DNA of 64,000 nucleotides from Gracilariopsis chorda (Eukaryota; Rhodophyta; Florideophyceae; Gracilariales; Gracilariaceae), in contig NBIV01000098.1 in the NCBI GenBank assembly GCA_003194525.1, positions 62,001-126,000 on the forward strand, given 5' to 3'. Made by a program: the position numbers and the translations under genes. Under the pieces are notes generated by a model. That model saw nothing but the letters and a program-made list of their open reading frames with translations, was not told the DNA's origin and searched no databases. Positions 33,403-46,100 of the stretch are shown in pieces (within the stretch, counting starts at the first letter, position 1; the number at the start of each line of letters is the position of its first letter).

Positions 33403-36400
33403 ATGGCTGATTCAGAGTTACAGGCGGTAGAAGCCGCTCTTAACACCTTGGTACTAGCACAGACGGAAGCTGCCTTCCAAAAGGTTGTTAATCGCCTTCT
33501 ACCAGCCCTGTTGTCAGCGCTTGCCACCAAGTCCGACGCAGCACGAGCGAAATGTATTCAAACTCTCCACCACGTGAATGTACGGATTCGGTCTCACCCA
33601 CAAATCAAACTGCCGTTCGATCAAGTTTTGCAGGTTGCGATAGACCCAAAGGCAGCAATTCTCACCTCAAACGTCGCGATACAGGGTGGTTATCTTGGTC
33701 GTTGCTTCGATCGTTTGTCGCAGTCTGAACAAGCTGGAACTCTTCCGCACCTCGTAAGTGCAGCCGATACAATGTCTTCGCAGCAAAACAAAGATGCTCT
33801 TCATTTCCTCTCAATTCGCGCCCTTACTGCCGCTTCCGTTGGGCAGCCGAAAACATCTGGTGACCTGCTATGGCAGCAGGTCTCTTCTTGTGCTGATACT
33901 GCTATCACATCGTTTTTTTCGTATACCTTTCTCGCACTTCGAGGGAAACTGAAGTCTTCTATTCCGGAGCAGTCACTGCTAGCGGTGCTACGTCTGGCTT
34001 CCGAGTATGCTGGACTTAACCAACCGGAACGAGCCGCAACCGTGTTTCCTCATTTTCTCGTAGCGGCTGGAAATGCATCTCGTAGTAATCTTGCTGCTGC
34101 GGGGGAGTCTGCCATGAAGCGAGTTGACACATGTGACGTATTAGCTTCAGTTGACCCCTCGATTGCTGGCATCCTTTTTGACCTCTTCAATGACCCACAT
34201 GCAGAAGTATCTCTTCGTATTGTTGTTCTCGGCAAAGGTTTACTCCGTGTTACATTGTGTGCTAACTGCTTTCCCGAAGTGTTTGATGTTTTTCGGCACA
34301 GTCTCTTTGCCCCGGGAATCCCCCCACGGTTTCAATCTCTGGGAATGCAGTTCGTGTCTTTCGTAATTACTAACTGCGATGCTGATGTGCTGGAAGCGAA
34401 CACTACAGAGTTTGTCACTCTCATGATGAAACTTGTAAATAACGATACCGACGGAGGGCCTCCATTTTCCGACAAAGTTCGGGGATTTGGTTATACTGCA
34501 TTATCCGATCTTGCCGTTCATGTCCCGTCGTTGGTACATAGTAGTACCATTCCTGCCGAAATTTTCTTCTCAGCGGCTCAATCAAAGCAGCACCCGCCAG
34601 AAGTCAGAACAAGAGCATCACTAGCGTTGAGCACGCTTGCTCGCGTTGTGCGCGTTAAACGCGATGATGCTACTTCGTTCAGAGCAAAGGTTCTTAAAAC
34701 TCTTATGGAAACGGTACACGATCAAGATGAAGTATCTGTATCTGCAAGGACTGCCGCTGTGCATTGGGCAAATGAGTGTTTTCTTTTCTCAGACCCTGAA
34801 GCTCGTCTTGTGAACATTATTGCTGCCGCTGATCGAAGTTCGCGCGTGAGCAGTTTGGCTGCCGTGGGTCTGAGTATGACCGTAACTTCTGCAGAACGTG
34901 TTCGACAGGGCATATCGACAGCAGAGGATTCATATCCTGAGTTTGAAAGCATTGTTAACAAGTACTCAGCGTACTGTAGGACTCATAGACCAAACCCTGC
35001 ATCTGCGGCGGTGTATCTTCACTTTGGTATGAGATGCTTTAACCATATGTTGGCGCCTGGGAAGAAAGTTGAACTGCTCCCCCCTGGCACCATTGACCGA
35101 TTCTTGAGTACCCGCACATTGACAATGAAATCTGTGAAAACTCTCTTGAGTACAGCGCACGAAGCTCTATTAGGTCCCGCGGCTAACTATCACCCAGATC
35201 TGGAGAGGGCTGCCCTCACTACCGTACTCTTCGCTTCAAAGACAACAACACTGGGAGCTGAAGTTGGGAGTACATACAAGAATAGAATTGGTGATCTCCT
35301 GAAACTGATAGAGCGAAAATCTGCTCTCGGAGATGTTGTTTTGGCTCGTGCACTCTCCATGATCATCGGAGCTTGTACTCCTTCTTTTAGCCGCAGTGAC
35401 TTACTGGAAACCATAAGACTGTGTGGTGAAGGACTGGAGCCAAATGAATCTGGAGTCGCAGATGGGAGAATTGGCGAAGACAGTCGTGTTGCGAAAATAA
35501 TGGCGATTGGGCAAGTGTTCCGTTCATTGGGGAGTCACGAAGAGACTTTAGAGAATGCGCAGAGCGCTCAAGTTTCCGAGATCACAGGGCACGTCGCAAA
35601 GAGGACAATGCTTGCGATCGATTCATCAGATATAGTGAGAGCTGCAGCTTGCAATGCATTAGCCGACATTGGCGCAGAGAGGCATCTACCAATTTCGCTA
35701 GCAGATCGTCAGAAAGTGATTTCCAACTTGACAGGCGTCCTCAAACTAATATCTTCCAGCTCACGTGTAGTGCAGGCTGCCGCACAGGCGTTGGGTAAGA
35801 TATGTATCGGTGAGCCGCGATTGTCGTTCAAGCTGAAAGCTATGGAGGGCTTGCTTTTCGTGTGCCGGGAAAGAAAGGAGGAAGATATTCGTTTCACAGC
35901 ATCAGAGTCTTTGGTTAGAAGCGTTTCTTCATTCGACGCTCCGTCCCCGTCTATACTTGATGAGCCAGTTTCTGACGCCAAGAAGTCCGACGGTCTCGTA
36001 GACCCTGCTGCCTTGCAAAGTGTACTAGAAATGCGATCACGAGGCTACTCTGTGCGTGAAGCAGTTGTTGATGATGGTGATGAACAAGGCACGTCTTTGG
36101 TGCGCGGTACTATCATGAAAATCATTAACTTAGCGACAGACGAAAGGCCAAACGCACGTGCTGGGGGTTGTGTTTGTCTCTTCACTTTTCTGAAGTTAAT
36201 AACTGATACTCCAGATAGTGTGACTGAGGCTTTCGCTACTGCAGATGATGAAGTAAGGTTCAGGCAAATTCAAGGAGAGCTTCTAGATCTTCTGCCAGAT
36301 ATACAGAAAGCATTTACGATTCTTTTGTCGGATCGCTCGGACTTTGTACAGCAGCTTGCGTCGTGTGGGATTGCGTTTGTTTACAACATATGCCCGCCCA

Positions 36401-38945
36401 AAGATCAAAAGGATCTCGTTGCTAGCTTGGTTCGATCTCTAACAACTGGAAAGAAAGCTGCTGCTACGGTTCCAGGTGATAGAGGGGTTCTGCTAGAGTT
36501 TGGAGGAGTTGATGTAAATGTCAAGAGTACAGGGGCCCGCTCTGCTACGTACAAGGAGTTGTGTAACTTAGCACAGGATATGGGGGAACCTGAGCTTGTA
36601 TATAAGTTTATGGATCTTGCGGGCCATGCGGCTCTGTGGAATAGTCGCAAAGGAGCGGCTCTGGCAGGAAGTGCGCTACTAAATACCGATATCGCTGCAG
36701 AACAGCTTCGCCCCCACGTCAAGAGCCTGCTTCCTCGTCTCTACGTTTATTGCTACGATCCCTCAGAAAGTGTGCGCATGGCTATGGGATCAGTTATCTC
36801 AGCGGTCGTTAAGGCGTCTGGACACGGTTCTGTTTCTGAGGCAATTACCGCTAACTTCCAGCTGGTCACAGATCACTGCATCAAGTCAATGACATCAAGG
36901 CAGTGGCGGTCTCGAGAAGCTGGATGTGGAGCCTTGCGTGATATACTGACTTCTCGCACTTGGGGGAAGTCAAAGACATGATGCAAGAGTTTTGGTACAT
37001 CACACTCAGAGTAATTGATGACATCAAAGAGAGTGTTCGCAAGGCTGCTGAAGGAACTGGGAGAGCACTCTCTGCTCTGTCTATATATCTTTGTAACCCA
37101 GACTACGTGGGCTCCGAGAATGGATCACAGGCCGTTGTTCTCGTTCTGTCCTCTTTGATGCCTGCCTTCACACACAGCGCAAGTGAAGTAAGGGCTCTTG
37201 TTTCAAAGACGTTGTCGGAGATAATAAGACATGGTGGAACCGGATTAAGATCCTCGGTCCCGCAGTTGATGTCCAACCTCTTGGAAGCTGCTACAGAGCT
37301 CGAACCGCAAGTCTTGAACTATGCTCAGTTTCATGTGGCGTCCGCTGAAGAGCTAGAGAACGCGCGCGTTAGCGCTGCTAGTATGTCTTCATCATCACTG
37401 ATAGACTCTTTGGAAAGATTGGCAGGACAAGTTGATGAAACGATCGCGGAGCAGGTCGTTTCGAGCCTAGTCCGTCTTGCTCGAATCGGTGTAGGTATCC
37501 CGACACGTGCGGCGACTGCTAGGCTTTTCTCCACCATTTTGCAGTCAAGAGCTGTTGTAATGGAGCCCTATGCAGGGAAGCTGATGTTTGCAGCGGCTGG
37601 TTCTGCGGGAATGGAACGCATTTCCATGCTTCGGAAAGCTTGGAGCAATGCAGCCGGAAAAGCAGCGAAACTGGCTAAAGTGGACGACGTTGGAAGGTAC
37701 GTACGCCAGATTATGAACAAGGCCAAATCAGAGGAACCTCGGGATCGTGCCCTCGCGTCATCTCTTGCTGCGGGGCTGTGGAAAATGACACCCGACACCG
37801 CTCATCAACACGCAAGCGCAATTCTACCGTTAGCATATATGGGCCGCCGTGAGACCGATGATAATGCAGGGGATGCCAGCAAGAACTGGAACGAAGTATG
37901 GGACGAAGGGTCCCCGAGTACACAAGTCGGCCTCCGTTTATACGCAAAAGAGATTGTTGGCATTTGTGAAGAGAGATTGTCTACATCCGCGCAGTATCGA
38001 GTGAAACGAAGCGCCGCGGCAACTCTGGGAGATCTCGCAAAGGCATCAAATGATAGAGTGGATGTACAATACCTGTCGAGAAGTGCCAAAGCTCTTCTTC
38101 TTGTGCTTCCTGGTCACATCTGGGATGGACAGATAGTAGTCGTGGAAGCTATTGGCTCCTTGGCAGAGTCGTGCAGTCGTCCAAACTTGTGGGACTGCTG
38201 CGGCGGTGGGGAAAATGTCGTGAAGTCGCTCCTCGTGGAATCTCACAGAGGCAAAAAAGACTATCGCATTGCAGCTATTCAAGCGGCGTCGAAGGTATTA
38301 AACAACAGCAGAAACAACGTCAGAATGTACAAAGATGTGCGCAGGGAGTTGTCAGAATTTTTGGAGAGTAGTGATGTCGAGGGAGCTGAAGCGATGTCAA
38401 ACATATCTCGTATGGTTTGGGAAACTGGATCCGACGCGGATGCCGTCGATGCGCGCAACAAAGCACGGAAAGCACAGAAACAGCTTTGTAAGGCTGCTAT
38501 TCAGTGCCTGGAAACATCACTATCAAGTGCAGAGCATTCTGATGAACAACTGTTACATGTACAAGATCTTCTGGGAATTTTTGAGAAAGTTATACAGGGA
38601 GATTGGGATGTGCGCTTGAGCACCCTGGAAGCGCTAAAGCGCGTAACAGATCGCATCGCGAGTGGTGATATATGCAAAACTGCTCCAGCAGGTGCCAAAG
38701 GTACCATGTATGAGCGTATAGTAAACTTGAGTAGGGATGGAATTCATGAACCGAAGTATGCTGCGCTGAAGAAAACCGGATTATCGATTCTTGAAGCATT
38801 AACCGCCTCTGCGGACGACTTCAACTTTAAGCATATAATCGTGGGAGATACAATGAAACATATCGTTGTTTGTCGAGAAGATGACGCGGATCCCGGAGTG
38901 CGTTCTGTGGCTAAGCAACTTTGTGCAAACCTTAAGCATAACTGA
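33403..38945 (+). CDS. ECM29: ECM29-type proteasome adaptor and scaffold protein
   Basis: ECM29 is a long HEAT-repeat protein that binds the 26S proteasome, tethers core and regulatory particles, and links them to membranes and stress responses. The product is about 1850 residues, the family size, and helical repeats run throughout. The N-terminus (ADSELQAVEAALNTL, then HVNVRIRSHPQIKLP) matches the ECM29 start, and the later block TSRQWRSREAGCGALRDIL followed by RVIDDIKESVRKAAEGT is its best conserved signature. GCN1, another giant HEAT protein, is about 800 residues longer and fits less well. The start at 33403 is preferred over a Met 54 bases upstream by similarity to family starts. Near 36961-36966 the frame shifts once, at a run of five Gs; six would restore one continuous frame across the conserved block. 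No intron is needed. Confidence 0.9.
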
Positions 38946-39776
38946 AGAACAACCAGAGGGAAGTTCTCTGCGACATGCATCGATAGCAACGACAGTTCCG
39001 CAATCTCAAAGCGCATTTTATTGACTAGATGTTTGGAGGATTCTTGACCTTGATTGTAAAGCACTGTTTAACTCCACCTATAGAGTCGCCTAATGAAAAG
39101 GTCCATGAGTGCCCAATAATCTAAAGTACCCCTACGACCCTATCCCGAAGAAAAATTTAGTCCTCGCAGAAAGCTCTAGTGGCGGGTACCTTCCTTGCTA
39201 CTTTTGCACGTCAAGAGAAAGGCTCAGGCGAAGAGTGTGTCACTCCGTACAAAATGCACTGAGAAACGAACGGACGTCGATTCGAAACATAAGGATCGGA
39301 TCTCCTGTTCCAGGCTGGACTGGGATCATTCAGAATAGTATGGGATTAACGGAGAGAACCATGCAAGATATACGTACATCCTGAAGCGATCGGTGTGAAC
39401 AGATAAACGTTTGGGTGAGTAAAAGTTGTTATGAATGTTTACGGAGTGCGATGCGTTCAGGGATTGGCAACGCTGTGAGCTGAGACTGTTGTTTCTCTTT
39501 GAATATAGATCATCGAGCTGCTTCCTCTGAATCGTGATTCTAGTCAGACGAAGAGCAACACGAAACTGCATTCCATTGCAACAAAGCGTAAACGGTACTG
39601 GTTTGAAGCTAGTGGAAGTGTTCCTTTAGAGGGTATGTCCTACACTTTTGACAGACTGGTGAGCAAAGCAAAGTAGCCCTCGCACCAGCCGACCAAGCGA
39701 AGAAGCGCCCGTTATCAGATGTTTGAACGTTAGCGAAAGATCTGCTTACTCTCGACGTTCTCCGACTGTCTGAGTC
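38946..39776. other. Intergenic between two convergent genes
   Basis: This is the shared 3' side of ECM29 and the lectin gene. No open frame of interest is seen. Confidence 0.4.
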
Positions 39777-41294
39777 CTACACCATGCGACCCATTTTTCG
39801 AGAAGCCAGTGCCATCTTATTAACGAAGTATACGCCTGTGCCCAAAAGGCCTTGAACTAACAAGAAGACGAAAATGGTTCCGAAACCGGTAGACTTTTGC
39901 TCTGTAATGCTTTCATGGTGGTCGAGCAAATGCTCATGCATATCATCATGAGAATCCGACATGCTGTTCGTCTTTTCCCTGAGGGTTCGCAAAGAGTTGT
40001 GTAGGCCTTGGACCTGACTCGAGAAGCGATCAGATGCATATGTCAAATCTCCTGCAGTCTGCTTAAGATGACGCAGAACAGATATGAGATCCCCGAGCTC
40101 AGTTTTTTGCTTATCCATTTCACGAATGAGATGGGTCGTTACGTCCCGTACGCCGTCAAGGCGCAGTTTGGTGTCCTGCGACTCACTATCTCCGAGATTT
40201 TTCAGCATGGATGACATGGAGTTGTATACTTCGTATACTTGCAGATCTATAGAGCCAGCTAGAGACGATGCGGCGTCGGCACCGCGATGAATGCGAGAGG
40301 CGGGATTAGGATTCGTTTGGTGGGCCGGGGTTTCGGGTTTTTTCTCGCTAGAAGCACTCTGCTGGTTCGATACTGTTCTTTGGGAGTTGGTGTTATCCAT
40401 GTTGACCTGCTGTTGGTTGTAAGTGCCAGCGCCGTAGTCTTGGGGAACATAATCGGATCGATAGCCTTCTCCACTGTGGGGTGATTCGTCGATGAAAGCA
40501 GCACTATGAACCTCGTGGAGGGCAAAGAAATGTCCGGTTTCGGCTGCAAACGCGAGATGGCCGCCGCCATTGAATGGGAGCCTGACATTGGATACCTTGA
40601 AACAAGTGTGCCATCTATGAGGGGTTCGTGGGTTCATGGCAACGCCAACATGAAGATCGCCGTCCAGAAATCGAACATAGACACGAATTTGGTGATTCAT
40701 CTCAAGAGCACATCCCTTGGTAAGTTGCGTGTCTGCGCCATCTGTATCCGGATTCCATTCTCGGCTGCCATCAGATACGTATCCATAAAGGTAGGGAACG
40801 TTTCTGGTGCGAGAGTTTGAGAAAGTATCGATTATGATGCCCAGACCCTGAAAGGTGTGGTCAATACCCATAGCCGAGCCCAGACTGGGGCGGTCGCGAA
40901 CAAAGAAGAAACCCATGCCATCTGCCGGTTCATGACTGTCGCGCACGGTAGTCATCTGGACGTCAAAATATCCATTAAAGTTTTGCGATTCGGTTTGAAT
41001 GGCGTTGTAAAGCAGGCCTTGATTGGCTTGACTGGCGGAAGTGAGCCTTACAACGTCCCGTCCGGTACGGTCTCTTGTGACCATAGTGGTGCCTACTTGA
41101 AACCATCCGTGTATTGGATCACCGCCCGCACTGGGCTCGTAAGGCTGGCGAAAGGAGTGGTCGGGATCGCCGCGTCCCATGTACGGGAAGCGAAACAGTT
41201 CCGGGTGCTTTCGTTCCCTCTCTTCCCGGGAGATATACGCGAGACAGAGAGGAAGCCATAGGGATGATAGCACGATGAGAGGAACGGGCCTCAT
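39777..41294 (-). CDS. ERGIC-53/VIP36-like L-type lectin cargo receptor
   Basis: The 505-residue type I membrane protein has a signal peptide (about residues 1-19), an L-type lectin domain (about 35-280), a Gln/Asn-rich linker, a coiled region (about 355-460) and a single membrane span near the C-terminus (FGTIFVFLLVQGLLG). Family landmarks include GDPDHSFRQPY near the start, DGMGFFFVRDR, and FQGLGIIIDTFSN, where the Asp and Asn are the expected Ca2+ and mannose ligands. Such lectins carry mannose-type glycoproteins from the ER to the Golgi. The short cytoplasmic tail (ASRKMGRMV) lacks the KKFF signal of animal ERGIC-53, so retrieval may differ. It is intronless, in a convergent pair with ECM29. 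Confidence 0.9.
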   Translation of the reverse strand: MRPVPLIVLSSLWLPLCLAYISREERERKHPELFRFPYMGRGDPDHSFRQPYEPSAGGDPIHGWFQVGTTMVTRDRTGRDVVRLTSASQANQGLLYNAIQTESQNFNGYFDVQMTTVRDSHEPADGMGFFFVRDRPSLGSAMGIDHTFQGLGIIIDTFSNSRTRNVPYLYGYVSDGSREWNPDTDGADTQLTKGCALEMNHQIRVYVRFLDGDLHVGVAMNPRTPHRWHTCFKVSNVRLPFNGGGHLAFAAETGHFFALHEVHSAAFIDESPHSGEGYRSDYVPQDYGAGTYNQQQVNMDNTNSQRTVSNQQSASSEKKPETPAHQTNPNPASRIHRGADAASSLAGSIDLQVYEVYNSMSSMLKNLGDSESQDTKLRLDGVRDVTTHLIREMDKQKTELGDLISVLRHLKQTAGDLTYASDRFSSQVQGLHNSLRTLREKTNSMSDSHDDMHEHLLDHHESITEQKSTGFGTIFVFLLVQGLLGTGVYFVNKMALASRKMGRMV

Positions 41295-41883
41295 GGCTTT
41301 ACGTGATGAACTGAACAGCGGTTTAGCTCTCTAGGGGCGGGAACAAAACGCGACGGTCAAAAAGGGTCTGACCGAAGTGCCGATGCCGGCAATATGCGGG
41401 CGGGGAGCCGGATTTGCGGAGGTTTGGTGGAGTGACGTGCGGCAGAAGGCGCAGAGGGTGACGGTGGGACTCACGAAATCGGAAGGAAGCGGAGATGGAG
41501 AGCGGGTCACGCCAAGAATTGAAGTTGTGTATGTGGGCGGGTTAAGCGAGGGCCGAAGTCGAAGCGGTCTGACGTGGGTGCGCAAAATGCATTGCAAAAA
41601 AAAGGGGAGTCACACGCGCCGCCCCGTTTCGAGCGCTGAGCCGCCGCGAAATATCACTTGCACACGGCGAATGTTGACTGAAGCGCTGCGCTGCACCTGT
41701 AGAGTAAATGGTTACCGGTACACGTAAGAGCTGCGGACTTGTCCGATGGCCTATGTCGGCTGTCCCTCAATCTCTGTTTCGCGTTCGCGCCATGTTCGTG
41801 TTCTTTCTGTACCAACGATACCGCACGCTGCGACACTAGTTCATTCCCCACGTTGGTGCAGTTGAATCCAGTTGTGTCAAGTG
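41295..41883. other. Intergenic, promoter side of the lectin gene
   Basis: No supported gene. The lectin gene starts at the left edge on the minus strand, so its promoter should lie here; the cyclophilin gene ends at the right edge. Confidence 0.4.
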
Positions 41884-42669
41884 CTAGATGCGCATCGCCA
41901 CCATGTCGTGTTCTACGCGTCCGCAGGAAGCGATGCGCACTGAAACCGGTCTTCGCACGAAGCCATTCGAATTCGGAATGCGATCCAGTTCGTACAGTGT
42001 ATCCATACCGCTTTCGACTCGCCCAAACGCAACGTACCGCCCGTCCAGGTAGCGGCTGTCACCCGGGCGAGTAGTGACAAAAAAGCGACTGTCCACCATT
42101 CCGTCTTTGACCACCATCGAAAGAATGCCCGGCACGGAGTGGGAGATGCGATAATTCTCCGCTTCGAGTACACCAGTTTCGGTTGCAGCGCGCCCGGATT
42201 TACCGCCGTTGCGTAGCACGTCGCCTAATTGTATGGTTAGCCCGTTCACCACTCGGTACACCTTGGTGTCTCTGTAACCGTTATCGATCAGGCGTAGAAA
42301 GTTATCCACTGTGTCTGGCACCACCGTGCCGTATAACGCTATCGTAAGCCGGCCTGTGCGCCCATTGGCTTGCTGCAAGTCGATGAATACGCGATTTGTG
42401 ATGGCTGGTTCGTTCTCAGCTACATCTACTTGGCCAGCTTTGTCGTCTTCTGCTAGTGCTGCCAGCGTCGGCAGTATAACTGCTGAGGAAAACGTCAAAA
42501 GCACGCTTCTTCTGCTCCATGTGCGACCATGGGCTCCTGTGGAGCAACACGTAACCGCGCGTGTGGAACGGGTGTGTGGCTTGTTAAGCGTTGGCGGCAT
42601 CGGTATGCTGGACACGAACAGCGTTGGTGAAGTGGGTGCGCGACTCATCGTCAATAATTGTTCGGTCAC
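41884..42669 (-). CDS. Cyclophilin-type PPIase, probably thylakoid lumen
   Basis: The 261-residue precursor has a basic, Ser/Thr/Pro-rich transit region (about residues 1-54) followed by a twin-arginine signal (SRRSVLLTFSSAVILPTLAALA region, about 52-74), the bipartite layout of lumenal proteins imported by the Tat route. The rest is one cyclophilin domain: LYGTVVPDTVDNFLRL, VYRVVNGLTIQLGDV, GILSMVV, DSRFFVTT and RYLDGRYVAFGRVESGMD. The central catalytic Arg is kept (in YRVV), but several active-site positions differ from cyclophilin A: Arg replaces Gln before FF, Tyr replaces the Trp before LDG, and Tyr replaces His in GKHVVFG. It may therefore be a weak isomerase or a chaperone. A second Met at residue 8 is an alternative start. 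It is divergent from the ABC transporter. Confidence 0.9.
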   Translation of the reverse strand: MTEQLLTMSRAPTSPTLFVSSIPMPPTLNKPHTRSTRAVTCCSTGAHGRTWSRRSVLLTFSSAVILPTLAALAEDDKAGQVDVAENEPAITNRVFIDLQQANGRTGRLTIALYGTVVPDTVDNFLRLIDNGYRDTKVYRVVNGLTIQLGDVLRNGGKSGRAATETGVLEAENYRISHSVPGILSMVVKDGMVDSRFFVTTRPGDSRYLDGRYVAFGRVESGMDTLYELDRIPNSNGFVRRPVSVRIASCGRVEHDMVAMRI

Positions 42670-43147
42670 GAGGCTGTTGTTCTCCGCCCGGACTTGCTTG
42701 GGGTGGTCTCAGCTCTATCGCGGATATCGGGGACAGGCAGTTACGCTCGCGTAGCCATTGCCGGGCTTCTGACCTCGCGATACGACATGACGAAGGCAGA
42801 TCCAAAACAAAAAGCTTGGGAAAATAATGGAATGGCAGTCACAGAACGGCCCTGAACCACAAAGATTGCACGTGCATTTCCCAGCGACGCGTCCAGCCGA
42901 CCACATGCGACGCACGTGCCGCAGTGCACTCTCCCCGTATCATAGTGTACTTGTATCTGCGGTTGCACCTCGCTCGCGGTTTCCGATTCCAGTTGGCACC
43001 CCGTTACACTTGGAACCATGTAGGTCAACGGATTTTCGGGTGCCTGCGCTCACCCCCACCGTTCAAGATCGCGCTTTCGACTTGTTTTCGAACTCCCTGC
43101 TGGTCGTTACCATACCTTCTTGTTCTTCTCCCCGTTGGCTGACTGCC
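42670..43147. promoter_or_regulatory. Divergent promoter between cyclophilin and ABCC genes
   Basis: Both genes start within about 480 bases of each other and read outward. The plus frame is open back to 42827, so part of this stretch could be N-terminal ABCC coding sequence if a start upstream of 43148 is used. No TATA box was recognised. Confidence 0.4.
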
Positions 43148-46100
43148 ATGCTTCATATTGTTAGTGCCCTATACTTCCTCGCGCGTTTGTTCTTTGCTCA
43201 ACCCCTCATCCCACCACTGCGATTGTCGCCCTCATCATCTCATCTGAAGCGTGTTGCCTTCTGTCTATATCCTCTACCCTTGCTGTTGTTTGCTCCCACT
43301 TCAACAGTCTTCCTCTCGTACTTTGCGGCTTCAATCGTCGCTCTTCGTTTTGCATATCATCATCCAGATTCGCTCCATAATGTACCGTTTTGGAGACGCC
43401 TCTTCTGGCGTGTGGACATCGTTCTATACTTCACCCTCCTCTCCACCCACTTTCTCGTATCGAATACGTACCTCCTTCTGAAAGTTGTCATCGCGCTCAT
43501 AGCTTTTGCTGCGCTTTCGACCTTTGCGGCCAACCTGCTTCAATCCGCGAGCAGCGAAGACCTTTCGCCAACTAGCATCAACCTCATACGCCTTGCTTTC
43601 TCCCAGAAGCTGCCTAACATTCATTCATTTGCTACCGTTCCGCCTACTCTTCATAATACCTCTTTGTTCGTTCTGCTCACTTTCCGCTGGGTGACCCCTA
43701 TGTTGGATTCAGCCTCCTCTCGTCCAATGCAACATGACGATATTTCAGAAGTCGAACAAAAGTTTTGCAGCGAATCCACCTCCAATATGTTCCATTCCAT
43801 CTGGCATCAAGAGAAACAGCCGCGTGAGCGCCAATCATCCTCTCCAAGCCTGTTGCGCGCTCTAAGCCGTTCGTTTGGATGGCGTATAATGATGACCGCT
43901 ATCCCTAAATTGTTTGCTGATACTCTGACTCTGCTAGCGCCTATTGTTCTGCGCAAAGTAAGTTCCCCTTCAAGAAACAAACCTGCACGATCCTTTCTCA
44001 CCTGCTAACAACCACCTTTGCCATATCAGATCATACAATATCTGCAATCAGATCCAGGTCGTGCTCGCATCACAACGGAGGGATGGCGTCTGGCTCTCTT
44101 GTTGCTCTTCATCAATATCAGCGGCATCGTTATGATTCAGCAGCACTACTTGTACATCCATGTTGCGAGAACTATGCTACACGGTGCTCTTGTGCATTCC
44201 GTGTTTCAAAAGACTACTAGGCTTTCTCCGTTTGCCCGTTCAGAGTACGAATCTGGGCAAATCCAAAACATGATGTCGACGGATTGTCGCACGGTTTCAG
44301 GTTTTGTCACACACATACACGAGCTGTGGGGTTCTGTCTTTCAAGTTTTTGTCTCCTTGATATTACTAGTAGAGCTCTTGGGTTTAGTTCCGACCCTCGC
44401 CACTTTCGCTCTTGTTCTGTGTTGTATCCCATTAGAAGCGCTCCTTCTTAGCATGATAACGGCACTCAGAAAATCATTGAGTCGCATGACTGATCAGCGG
44501 GTTAATGCTATCTCCGAAGCCATCAAGGGCATCAAACTCATTAAGTTGTATGCGTGGGAAGTTCCTTTCATCCGCCGCATTCAAAAATCCAGATTCCGTG
44601 AACTTGGCCTTCTTCGTTCAGTACTTTTCCTACAGGTCTGGAATCATCTGTTGGCCTCAAGTCTTTCAACCACGCTCACCGTTGTCGCGTTTGCCATGTA
44701 CGTGTTGCTGGGCCATGCGCTTGACGCTGCTCTAGTGTTTCCGGCTATCGCGCTGTTTGACATCATGTGGCCGGCTTTGCTTTTCTTTCCAAACATCATA
44801 ACAGATCTTGGCAAGACGATTGCATCATTAGCTCGCCTGGAAAAGTATCTTCTGGCCGAAGAACTGCAAACACGTGGAGCCCACTGCGACCCGGAAGCCC
44901 AGGCTAGCTTAAGAGCAAGAAGGCTTGAATATGTTTTCGCAGATGCCGTGTTGAAGTGGAAAGGTTCTGAGACTTCATTCTCCCTTTCAACAAATAGTTT
45001 TTCGATCCCTGATGGCGCTCTTGTGGCAGTAGTTGGTTCAACTGCCGGTGGAAAAAGTACACTACTTGCGGGGATGCTGGGTGAACTGGTGGTTTCATCA
45101 GGCAAAATTCATTCACGGATCGACAGAAGTGTTTCGTACTGCGACCAGGTACCATTCATTCAAAATGCAACAGTTAGAGACAACGTATTGTTCGGGGAAG
45201 CTTACGACAAAAAACTGTACGAAACAGTACTTTCCGCGTGTTGTCTGCTCCCTGATCTTCGTACACTACCAGCTGGAGAAATGACAGAGATTGGTAGCCG
45301 CGGAGTCAATCTTTCAGGAGGTCAGCGAGCCCGAGTAGCTCTAGCACGAGCTGTATACAATACCCCCGACATATGTCTCATGGACGACCCACTCTCGGCA
45401 GTAGATACTAACGTCGGTAAGCACATCTTCGAAGAATGCATGGTCTCTCAACTGCGGGGAAAGACGCGGATTTTTACTACAAATCATCTTCATATCGCAT
45501 CATCGTCTAAAGTCGATATAGTGATTGTCGTTACTGGCGGCGAAGTCGTAGAAGCGGGCCAAGAGCAGACCTCGTGAAGGATCCGAACTCTAAGTTTCGA
45601 CAACTTTTGTCGCTGTCTGGAATAAAAACTCTTGCACATAATTCACACGAAACCCCAAGAGAAGATGCAATCCATGCAAGCAGTTTTTCTCACAGGGCTG
45701 AGGATGTTCAACAAGGAACGTCGCCTTCGCAATCCGGTTACTCGACAAACGAATCAAACGCAGAAGGGAACAGTCTCTTGAAGAATGGAAATAATGTTGA
45801 CTACGGTGCGTTAGAAGCTGGCAGACTAACTAAAGCAGAATCGAAACACGAAGGTCATGTGAAACTGAGTCACTACAAAACCTACGTTTTCTCCATGGGA
45901 CTTGTTCGCTGGGTCCTTCCAATTGTGACGTTGGGGTTACTAGATCAGATTATGAGAACATGCTTTGAAGTGTGGTTGAGCGTATGGAGTGAAAAGAATA
46001 GCAGTCACAATTTGGGACAAAACCTTTCCGTTTTCTTCTTCCTTGGAGTGTCATCTGTTTTTCTCGGCGGCATGTCTATGTTTGCGCTAGCTTGCGGATC

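Noticed and set aside
33349-38945. Giant HEAT-repeat protein as GCN1
   Set aside because: Length (about 1850 residues), the N-terminal block and the QWRSREAGC/DDIKESVR signature fit ECM29; GCN1 is about 2600 residues and has a different conserved core.
42827-43147. N-terminal extension of the ABCC protein from 42827
   Set aside because: The extension has no membrane segment or likeness to the family and would fill the divergent promoter; kept only as an alternative start.
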